Origin: Bacillota bacterium
GTDB taxonomy: Bacteria > Bacillota > Negativicutes > Sporomusales > Sporomusaceae
Direction: 5' to 3'
Assembly: GCA_023388195.1 (NCBI GenBank)
Contig: JAEWGR010000138.1
Location: forward strand, 1-36,514
DNA: 36,514 nucleotides
The number at the start of each line of letters is the position of its first letter. The stretch's first letter is position 1. Below the pieces are notes generated by a model, which had not been told where the DNA came from, ran no database searches, and was given only the letters and a program-made list of their open reading frames with translations. The translations under genes were made by a program, and so were the position numbers. Positions 31,187-36,514 of this stretch are shown here, piece after piece.

Positions 31187-31246
31187 CATTAAAAGTAGCA
31201 TTGTCACAAATTCTATATATATATCTGACTTTTAGGAGGGTAAAAT

Positions 31247-31897
31247 ATGTTTGATGATCGTAATCATGCCGGTGAGATCCTGGCAGAGAAATTAGCAGGT
31301 CATAATCTAAAAAAACCATATATTTTGGCAGTTCCCCGTGGCGGAATTGCTGTGGCGTCACCAATTGCAGCCAAGCTGCAGGCTAAAATGGGATTACTTA
31401 TCGCCAAAAAGATAGGCCATCCACTTAGTCCTCAAGTGGCTATCGGTGCGATTATGCCTGACGGCAGTTTGATTCATGACAATCAATATGTCAGCGGCAT
31501 AGGTGTGCAGCAGGACAGCTTTGACCAATTGGTTGCCGAGGCGCGTCAAGTGTTTGACCAAAGGGTCAAAATGTATGAGGACAGGCTTGTTAAAAATCAT
31601 GAAATAAAAGGTCAAGATATCATTGTTGTTGATGATGGCGTAGCTACTGGCTACACTATGCAGGCCGCAGTTAAATGGATTCAGAAATGGAATCCTGCCA
31701 GCGTAACGGTTGCGGTACCGGTTGCACCTAATGATGTGACCAACAGATTACGTGAGAATAAGGTTAATGTTATCTGTGTGGATGAAAGGGATGTATTTAA
31801 GTCTGTTGGCAGCTATTACAAAAATTTCAGCGAAATGACCGACCAAGAGGCAGTAGAATATCATCGTTTGGCCCCCAATGGTATTGTTAGGCTGTAA
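31247..31897 (+). CDS. Phosphoribosyltransferase family protein
   Basis: This 216-aa type I phosphoribosyltransferase-fold protein has the PRPP loop VVDDGVATGYT (D129-D130 to T134-G135). N-terminal YILAVPRGGIAVASPIAAKL and LIAKKIGHPLSPQVAIGAI are typical of stand-alone PRTase-domain proteins related to predicted phosphoribosyltransferases of unknown substrate. It is not clearly a known purine or pyrimidine salvage enzyme. ATG at 31247 follows TAGGAGGG. It is a single-gene unit between two tRNA loci, ended by a very stable hairpin. Confidence 0.87.
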   Translation: MFDDRNHAGEILAEKLAGHNLKKPYILAVPRGGIAVASPIAAKLQAKMGLLIAKKIGHPLSPQVAIGAIMPDGSLIHDNQYVSGIGVQQDSFDQLVAEARQVFDQRVKMYEDRLVKNHEIKGQDIIVVDDGVATGYTMQAAVKWIQKWNPASVTVAVPVAPNDVTNRLRENKVNVICVDERDVFKSVGSYYKNFSEMTDQEAVEYHRLAPNGIVRL

Positions 31898-31903
31898 TGG
31901 GCA

Positions 31904-31938
31904 TGGACCCCGGGGCGGGATTACAGCCCCGGGGTCCA
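31904..31938 (+). terminator. Very GC-rich terminator hairpin
   Basis: TGGACCCCGGGGC (31904-31916) pairs perfectly over 13 bp with GCCCCGGGGTCCA (31926-31938). There is only a weak T-containing tail (ATTAAT). Confidence 0.8.
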
Positions 31939-31949
31939 ATTAATACCTC

Positions 31950-31978
31950 TTGCTCCGCCTGTGTTTATATGATATAAT
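31950..31978 (+). promoter_or_regulatory. Promoter of tRNA-Gly
   Basis: TTGCTC (31950-31955), 17 nt, TATAAT (31973-31978). A leader of about 60 nt precedes the tRNA. Confidence 0.65.
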
Positions 31979-32045
31979 AATTTACGTTGAAATACTAACT
32001 ATCCCATTAAAGTATTCGGAAATTTATTTCAGTTATTTATAATGT

Positions 32046-32121
32046 GCGGGTGTAGCTCAGCTGGTAGAGCATTAGCTTCCCAAGCTAAGGGTCGCGAGTT
32101 CGAATCTCGTCGTCCGCTCCA
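32046..32121 (+). tRNA. tRNA-Gly (anticodon CCC)
   Basis: The 76-nt cloverleaf has acceptor GCGGGTG/CGTCCGC with two G-T pairs, anticodon stem TTAGC/GCTAA with loop TTCCCAA, discriminator T and an encoded CCA. Confidence 0.96.
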
Positions 32122-32125
32122 AAGG

Positions 32126-32159
32126 AAATCAGATTCTCAGCAGGGAATCTGATTTTTTT
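32126..32159 (+). terminator. tRNA-Gly terminator
   Basis: AAATCAGATTC pairs with GAATCTGATTT around an 8-nt loop, followed by a T run. Confidence 0.92.
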
Positions 32160-32184
32160 ATTTCTGCATCAACAGGAGTTATTG

Positions 32185-32574
32185 ATGTTGATAAATAAAA
32201 TTTTTGTTTATGGTACCTTAAAACAAGGGTTTTGCAATTATCCTAAGATTCACCCTTTCTGCAAGAATATTCGAAGTGCTGTGCTGCAGGGAATTTTATA
32301 TGACTTGCCCTTTGGATACCCCGGAGCGATAGACGGCAAGGGGAAAATTAGGGGCGAAGTTTTTGAATTAAACGACGTAGAACTCGCTTTGCAAATACTT
32401 GATGAGCTTGAAGATTATTTGGGCCCAGGGTGCGCAGACAACGTGTATGAGCGGGTTATTCGCGAGGTCGGTTTGACTGATGGCTCATCTGAGTATGTTT
32501 ATGTATATTTATGGCGCAATGAACAACTCCTAGCACATTGCGGCAGGATTAACAATGAAGGTGAATGGATGTAA
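32185..32574 (+). CDS. Gamma-glutamylcyclotransferase/AIG2-like protein
   Basis: This 129-aa protein has the GGCT-fold opening KIFVYGTLKQGFCNYPK, where the YGTL segment forms the substrate loop. Then come GILYDLPFGYPGAI, RGEVFELND and LDELEDYLGPG, the region of the usual catalytic glutamate, and YVYLW near the end. Family members cyclise gamma-glutamyl groups to 5-oxoproline, but many bacterial ones have unknown substrates. ATG at 32185 is chosen for AGGAG at 32174-32178; an in-frame TTG precedes it. Confidence 0.88.
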   Translation: MLINKIFVYGTLKQGFCNYPKIHPFCKNIRSAVLQGILYDLPFGYPGAIDGKGKIRGEVFELNDVELALQILDELEDYLGPGCADNVYERVIREVGLTDGSSEYVYVYLWRNEQLLAHCGRINNEGEWM

Positions 32575-32651
32575 TTAGGGACCTAAGCTCTATTGACTAT
32601 TAATTGGCAACGCTTATTATTAAAGGTAATTCTTGCATGGGAGGAATAGAT

Positions 32652-32924
32652 ATGATTATTGATGGCATTAAAGTTGTAACTGAAGCTGGGATTAGCGAGG
32701 AAGAAATTCGCTCTATAGTTCAGGAAGAAATCCGGTTGTGGAATCGCAAAGGGAAAGAGCTTGCAGGGGTCGAGCTAACGGTCGAGGGAGAAGAAATCGT
32801 TGTCAAAGCGGTTGAGCGTTCACCTATCAAACGAGTACGCCGTATTACCGGCTATCTCAGTACGGAAGACCGTTTTAACCCCGCGAAGCAGGCAGAATTG
32901 TTTGACCGGCAGGCTCATATATAA
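32652..32924 (+). CDS. Small protein with anaerobic-RNR/glycyl-radical-like C-terminal tail
   Basis: In this 90-aa protein residues 1-60 (MIIDGIKVVTEAGISEEEIR ... WNRKGKELAGVELTVEGEEI) are unassigned. The end RRITGYLSTEDRFNPAKQAE followed by LFDRQAH resembles the C-terminal glycine loop of anaerobic ribonucleoside-triphosphate reductase (NrdD: R-x-x-GYL) and the short NrdD-tail proteins common in clostridia. The usual zinc cysteines are absent. ATG at 32652 is preferred for GGGAGG at 32639-32644; the frame is open to 32604. Whether it carries a radical is unknown. Confidence 0.68.
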   Translation: MIIDGIKVVTEAGISEEEIRSIVQEEIRLWNRKGKELAGVELTVEGEEIVVKAVERSPIKRVRRITGYLSTEDRFNPAKQAELFDRQAHI

Positions 32925-32996
32925 ATTGCAATTGTTAATCAGGTTAAAATGATTGCCGGTGTCCCAGGTAGTTGTTTCATATAGGGAGCGGAGAGT

Positions 32997-34256
32997 ATGT
33001 TATTTAATATCCACCCTAGTAATTTAGTAAGTGCGTTATCTATTGCATTGGAATTATCAACAGATGGTTTATCACGCCACCATTGGCGAACGGCACTTAT
33101 TGCCAACCGTCTTGCCGAACAGATTAATTTAGAAGATTCGCAACGTCAAATACTGGTATATGCGGCCTTGCTCCATGATATTGGTGCTGCCTCCAACTGG
33201 TCCGAGAAAAAGAAGCTGCATATGTTTAAGGTTGGCGATGATATTTATCAGCATGCTGAAGCGGGGTATCAGCTGCTTAAAGAGTCGCCTCAGTTTAGTA
33301 TGCTGGCTGAAGCTATCCGTCACCATCATGACATGTGGGATGGCTCCAGTCCGTACGGCCTTGCCGGTCAGGATATTCCGATTATCAGCAGGATAATTAA
33401 TTTAGCAGATCGCTTAGAGATCCTGATTCGGGATAAGGTGTACATATTTGAACAGCGACCGGATATTTTATCGGCGATCAGAGACTTAAGCGGCAGTTAT
33501 TTTGACCCCACTTTGGTTAAAGCATTGCATGAATTTGCGCGGCAGGAGAGTTTTTGGCTGGACTTAACGAACCCACATTATTATCAGAACTTCTTTCGTC
33601 AGATTGATGCATATGGCCGCATGGTATTCAATATTGACGATATTGTTAATATTGGTGAGATTTTTGCAACTATTATTGACAGGACTAGTCAATTTACAGG
33701 CATGCATTCTCGGAGTGTAGCTATGGTATCGGCATTTCTGGCCAAGGCTAAAGGCTATAGTTCAGAAGAAGTTAAATTGATGAAGATCGCTGGTTTGTTT
33801 CACGATTTGGGTAAATTGTCAATACCCAATGAATATCTGGAAAAACCGGGGAAACTGACTGAACGGGAGTTTTCTATAATTAAGCAGCATCCCTATTATA
33901 CCTATCGAATACTTGAACAAATTGACGGGTTTTCCATGGTTGCCGAATGGGCGGCTTTCCATCACGAGACGTTGGAGGGTTCCGGTTATCCCTTTCGCGT
34001 GCCGGCAGATTCATTGCGATTAGGGGCCAGAGTGGTCAGTGTCGCTGATGTTTTTGTTGCGTTAACTGAGAATCGACCCTATCGCGGCCCGCTAAGCGTA
34101 CGGGATATTGAAAAGATTATGCGGGGTATGGTAGATAATCGCAAGATTGATGGTGGGATTGTGGCCGATCTGTTTAGTGATGGCAGCGGTTTGGGGAGCC
34201 TGATTAACCAAATTGGTGAGATGAGCTGGTCGCCGGAGCAAAGCGGCAGGGATTAA
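32997..34256 (+). CDS. Tandem HD / HD-GYP domain protein
   Basis: This 419-aa soluble protein has two HD domains. The first (about 20-170) has H60-D61 in LLHDIG and HHHDMWDGSSPYG, where GYP is replaced. The second (about 225-400) is a full HD-GYP with H269-D270 in FHDLGKL, HHETLEGSGYP (G330-Y331-P332) and DVFVALTENRPYR. HD-GYP enzymes hydrolyse c-di-GMP (or cGAMP) to linear dinucleotide or GMP. No receiver, PAS or membrane segment is present, so activity may be controlled through the degenerate first domain. ATG at 32997 follows AGGGAGCGGAG. Confidence 0.9.
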   Translation: MLFNIHPSNLVSALSIALELSTDGLSRHHWRTALIANRLAEQINLEDSQRQILVYAALLHDIGAASNWSEKKKLHMFKVGDDIYQHAEAGYQLLKESPQFSMLAEAIRHHHDMWDGSSPYGLAGQDIPIISRIINLADRLEILIRDKVYIFEQRPDILSAIRDLSGSYFDPTLVKALHEFARQESFWLDLTNPHYYQNFFRQIDAYGRMVFNIDDIVNIGEIFATIIDRTSQFTGMHSRSVAMVSAFLAKAKGYSSEEVKLMKIAGLFHDLGKLSIPNEYLEKPGKLTEREFSIIKQHPYYTYRILEQIDGFSMVAEWAAFHHETLEGSGYPFRVPADSLRLGARVVSVADVFVALTENRPYRGPLSVRDIEKIMRGMVDNRKIDGGIVADLFSDGSGLGSLINQIGEMSWSPEQSGRD

Positions 34257-34295
34257 TATTTGCTACTACGGCAATATTGATTGTAATGGCCGATC

Positions 34296-34324
34296 TTGAC
34301 ATTATTGCAGGAGTAAGCTAAAAT
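34296..34324 (+). promoter_or_regulatory. Promoter of tRNA-Thr
   Basis: TTGACA (34296-34301), a 17-nt spacer and TAAAAT (34319-34324). Confidence 0.85.
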
Positions 34325-34338
34325 AATAATGTTAATTT

Positions 34339-34414
34339 GCCGGTATAGCTCAGCTGGTAGAGCATCTCATTCGTAATGAGAGGGTCACAGGTTCGAATCC
34401 TGCTATCGGCTCCA
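34339..34414 (+). tRNA. tRNA-Thr (anticodon CGT)
   Basis: The 76-nt cloverleaf has acceptor GCCGGTA/TATCGGC, anticodon stem TCTCA/TGAGA with loop TTCGTAA, T arm CAGGTTCGAATCCTG and an encoded CCA. Confidence 0.97.
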
Positions 34415-34429
34415 GTGAAGTTTAAGGTT

Positions 34430-34460
34430 CTGCGGGGTATTCCTGCAGGGCTTTTTTCTT
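34430..34460 (+). terminator. tRNA-Thr terminator
   Basis: CTGCGGG pairs with CCTGCAG (one G-T), followed by GGCTTTTTTCTTTTTG. Confidence 0.85.
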
Positions 34461-34659
34461 TTTGTTCCTAAATAACCCCTGGCGGCTGGTGAAAACCGGT
34501 AGAAAAATACCGCCTATCAGGGCGGTTATGAAGTGTTGGAAATATCAAATTATAGATTGTCATAAACATTATGACAGCAATCGTGCGAGGTAAGCCATCT
34601 GGTACCTGTAAAATAGTAAGTGCATATAATGAAATAACATAATATCGAGGAGGTTGGAA

Positions 34660-34863
34660 ATGGGTAAGATAATTGAATTAATTCGGGCTGACAAATCCGG
34701 AATATATATATTGCCGGCGGGGCTATCTTTCGATTCGGTGGATGTTATTTTAGTTAACGGTAATCCTGTAGATGAAGGCCGGTATACTATTTTAGCCAAT
34801 AATACGGCTGTAGATATTTTTGACGCACAAGATAACTCTGTGATAACCGTGATACTGGCATAA
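34660..34863 (+). CDS. Hypothetical 67-aa protein
   Basis: ATG at 34660 lies 6 nt after GAGGAGG. The product (MGKIIELIRADKSGIYILPA ... VILVNGNPVDEGRYTILANN ... VITVILA) alternates hydrophobic and polar residues and looks all-beta. There is no signal peptide, no helix for the membrane and no cysteine. I recognise no family. A TATAAT at 34625-34630 may be its -10 box (-35 not found), and a strong hairpin follows, so it is a single-gene unit. Confidence 0.78.
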   Translation: MGKIIELIRADKSGIYILPAGLSFDSVDVILVNGNPVDEGRYTILANNTAVDIFDAQDNSVITVILA

Positions 34864-34868
34864 CGGAT

Positions 34869-34895
34869 AAGCGCCGCCCAATGGGCGGCGCTTTA
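34869..34895 (+). terminator. Terminator after the 67-aa gene
   Basis: AGCGCCGCCC-AAT-GGGCGGCGCT is a 10-bp perfect stem followed by TTAAG; the T tract is short. Confidence 0.75.
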
Positions 34896-35088
34896 AGCTG
34901 AAAAGATATTCTAATCAGAATTCCTCCTTTAGGCAAGATAACTGAGCATTACCCTCTTGAACTCTTCCTATTTGGCAACAATTCAGTGAGTAAGTCCATA
35001 AAATCTGGCAGCAATAATACCACCTACGTAAAACAGCATATTTTACTTACGTGTGAAATATATATATAGCTGAGTGAGGTGAAAATCG

Positions 35089-35790
35089 GTGAAGATTTTT
35101 TACATCGCTAAATCTCATTTTGCTGTGTTTCTAATACCTGTAATCATGTTATTAGGAACAAATTATGTACTTGATGCTCCGGATAAGATGGTTGGTAAGG
35201 TTGTTATTGTCGATGCGGGTCATGGCGGTATTGACTCAGGGGCAAATCGTCCGGGTATACTCGAAAAGGATGTTAATTTGGCCGTAGCCATTCAGCTAAA
35301 AGATGTGCTTAATCAGCAAGGCGTTAAAGTGGTATTATCCAGGCAAATAGACAAGGAGCTTAGCCTGGATTGCGATAATGAGGCTGTTAAAGGGCGATAC
35401 AAGCGAGATTTAATGGCCCGGGTAGAAATGGTAGAGGAGTCGGATGCCGACTTATTTGTCAGCATTCACGCCAATGCGGTTATGAATAATAAGCGGAACG
35501 GCGCAGAGGTCTTCTATTATAATAAGTCTGAAGCAGGGAAAGCCTTGGCTAATTCAATACAACTCGAACTATGTAATGTTACTAAAATCCAAAAGGCAGC
35601 CCAAGAAGCCGACTACTTTGTTTTGCGTCGCAACAAAATACCGGCTGCTTTAATTGAGGTTGGCTATATAACTAACTTGGATGAACGTCATTTATTACAG
35701 ACGCCGGAGTACCAACGAAAACTGGCTGAGGCAATTGCCAAGGGTGTTTATGCCTATTATCAAACCTGTGAAGGGGTGGGCTCCTTTTGA
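35089..35790 (+). CDS. cwlD: N-acetylmuramoyl-L-alanine amidase, CwlD type
   Basis: This 233-aa protein has an N-terminal signal anchor (residues 11-27, FAVFLIPVIMLLGTNYV), then an Amidase_3 zinc domain. The metal and catalytic residues seen are H45 (DAGHGG), E59 (LEKDVNL), H127 (SIHANA) and E190 (ALIEVGYITN). Length, the layout RDLMARVEMVEESDADLFVS and the YKR segment resemble Bacillus CwlD, which helps form muramic-delta-lactam in spore cortex and is needed for germination. GTG at 35089 follows GAGGTGAAA. The cortex role is inferred, and a vegetative amidase cannot be excluded. No pdaA is nearby. Confidence 0.87.
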   Translation: MKIFYIAKSHFAVFLIPVIMLLGTNYVLDAPDKMVGKVVIVDAGHGGIDSGANRPGILEKDVNLAVAIQLKDVLNQQGVKVVLSRQIDKELSLDCDNEAVKGRYKRDLMARVEMVEESDADLFVSIHANAVMNNKRNGAEVFYYNKSEAGKALANSIQLELCNVTKIQKAAQEADYFVLRRNKIPAALIEVGYITNLDERHLLQTPEYQRKLAEAIAKGVYAYYQTCEGVGSF

Positions 35791-36002
35791 AAGATTTACG
35801 TGCAATATCTTACCGATACAGCATTGTGATTTTCCTTTATTCATATTGGCATTTCAAAAAATATGACTTTTTAGCTTTGCCATAGTTTTCTAATCAAATT
35901 ATAAAAATAAATGGTTATAATCAGATATAAACTAATATAGTACAATTATAGAAAGGAACCGCTTTCTATTTATATAAAATAACCCTATTATAAACACTTT
36001 GA

Positions 36003-36034
36003 GCCCAGGGCTGCATGCCTCTGGGTATTTTTTT
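36003..36034 (+). terminator. Plus-strand intrinsic terminator
   Basis: CCCAG plus GGC pairs with GCC plus CTGGG around TGCAT with one bulge, followed by TATTTTTTT. Confidence 0.8.
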
Positions 36035-36079
36035 ATCAATGAGTCTGTTCCGGTTGCAACTCTACTATGTAAATACGAA

Positions 36080-36107
36080 AACCCGCCTAAACTTGTTTAA
36101 GCGGGAT
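36080..36107 (-). terminator. Minus-strand terminator of the 92-aa gene
   Basis: On the minus strand CCCGC-TTAAAC pairs with GTTTA-GGCGGG with one mismatch, and GGGTTTTCGTATTT follows. It lies 46 nt after the stop of the gene at 36153-36431. Confidence 0.75.
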
Positions 36108-36152
36108 TTCCGTTGCGTTCTTATGTGCTTTTGGGATGTGCTGATAAGCTGG

Positions 36153-36431
36153 TTAGCAGTAATCGCAATCTGGGCAATTCTCACGGTCAGAGATACCGAA
36201 GGAAGTTAGCAATGAAAGATTGACTGTAACAAAGTTTAACTGAAAACATTCTTCGGAACCAGGGAGGACAACGGAAACATCTGTTAGGGTTGCCAAACAG
36301 TCGTCAATATCCATCAGGCGGCCGCAGGTAAATTGAAAGCCACCCCATGTTCTAATATTTACGCCGGCCTGCCCCTGGTAGAAACATAACTGGCTAATGA
36401 ATGAATTTTTGCTGCGATCTTCTTCAGTCAT
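36153..36431 (-). CDS. Hypothetical 92-aa protein with Cys-rich C-terminus
   Basis: ATG at 36431 lies 8 nt after GGGAGGAGG. The product (MTEEDRSKNSFISQLCFYQG ... GRLMDIDDCLATLTDVSVVL ... SDRENCPDCDYC) is acidic and beta-rich in appearance, has seven Cys and ends in C-x2-C-x2-C. No membrane segment or signal is present. I recognise no family; the small size and Cys-rich end would suit a coat-like or metal-binding protein, but this is only a guess. It overlaps the upstream gene's stop by eight bases and is followed by its own terminator. Confidence 0.78.
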   Translation of the reverse strand: MTEEDRSKNSFISQLCFYQGQAGVNIRTWGGFQFTCGRLMDIDDCLATLTDVSVVLPGSEECFQLNFVTVNLSLLTSFGISDRENCPDCDYC

Positions 36432-36514
36432 TTATTTCGCCTCCTCCCGCAATGTCGATGTCGCCAAAGGGAAACGCATTTGTATTTACAGATTTAGCGA
36501 CAATGGTACACAGG
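36424..36514 (-). CDS. Partial unknown gene, C-terminal end
   Basis: The minus-strand frame open from the right edge reads CTIVAKSVNTNAFPFGDIDI, then AGGGEIND and TGA at 36426-36424. Only about 29 residues are in the window. The overlap with the start of the 92-aa gene (ATGACTGA) shows that the two are one operon. The function is unknown. Confidence 0.6.
   Translation of the reverse strand, partial: LCTIVAKSVNTNAFPFGDIDIAGGGEIND

Larger units (their letters stand above)
35791..36152 (+). other. Intergenic region after cwlD
   Basis: It is AT rich with several TATAAT-like strings (about 35917-35950) and a small hairpin GAAAG-GAACCG-CTTTC (35953-35968), then a terminator at 36003-36034. This could be a short non-coding transcript or only the distant end of the cwlD mRNA. 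A frame at 36015-36209 begins inside the terminator and is not accepted as a gene. Confidence 0.4.

Noticed and set aside
36015..36209. Open plus-strand frame of 64 codons near the right edge
   Set aside because: It begins in the T run of a terminator and reads through a second terminator and antisense to a better-supported gene.

Overview
The window looks like an origin-proximal stretch of chromosome from an endospore-forming, low-to-mid GC Firmicute, most plausibly of the Sporomusaceae type (Negativicutes). The reasons are inferential: the Bacillus-like block DUF951-ychF-(fsr)-rpsF-ssb-rpsR ... yybS-gdpP-rplI-lonC-dnaB ... purB-purA, a CwlD-type spore amidase, a sporulation-kinase-like histidine kinase, a selenium module (selD-yedF-DUF3343), strong GGAGG ribosome binding sites and consensus sigma-A promoters. 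No 16S rRNA or taxonomic marker is present, so the genus is not fixed.

Layout. 1-2835: end of a branched-chain amino acid ABC transporter operon (livH partial, livM, livG, livF). 2897-3541: AcuB-like CBS-ACT protein. 3593-4734: a cobalt/nickel (NiCo, czcD-type) riboswitch with terminator in front of a cation diffusion facilitator with a Cys-rich tail. 4811-7797: selD, yedF, DUF3343, an MscS channel and DUF951. 7922-11570: ychF, a fosmidomycin-resistance-type exporter (fsr) wedged into the conserved block, then rpsF-ssb-rpsR. 11959-13461: orphan PAS histidine kinase. 13607-20738: MazG-like, yybS, gdpP, rplI, lonC, dnaB. 21078-22304: hemolysin III family protein, then at least two tiny membrane-protein genes on the minus strand; one has a good sigma-E-like promoter. 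22668-25287: purB, purA. 25443-25931: tRNA-Lys, -Glu, -Val with a palindromic repeat cassette inside the tRNA operon. 26327-30758: an OFA-family MFS transporter convergent with a LytS/LytTR two-component system and a short Cache-domain protein. 30920-34460: tRNA-Asp, -Phe, -Gly and -Thr interleaved with a phosphoribosyltransferase, a gamma-glutamylcyclotransferase-like protein, a small protein with an anaerobic-ribonucleotide-reductase-like tail and a tandem HD/HD-GYP protein. 34660-36514: a 67-aa unknown, cwlD, and two overlapping minus-strand genes of unknown function at the right edge.

Most of the window is housekeeping: purine synthesis, replication restart, ribosomal proteins, tRNAs, c-di-AMP and c-di-GMP turnover. 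The most unusual content is between genes. A repeated intergenic element occurs four clear times and about six in all (near 3731, 9151, 11651, 11783, 25351 and 25970), always in the same orientation. It has two hairpins whose stems vary but keep pairing while the loops stay constant (TTCT, and YACAAR followed by a T run), so it looks like a structured RNA or attenuator family that I cannot name. Other items are the NiCo riboswitch, the tiny putative sporulation genes missed by ordinary length cut-offs, and the palindromic cassette inside the tRNA operon. All statements come from reading the sequence; no database search was run.
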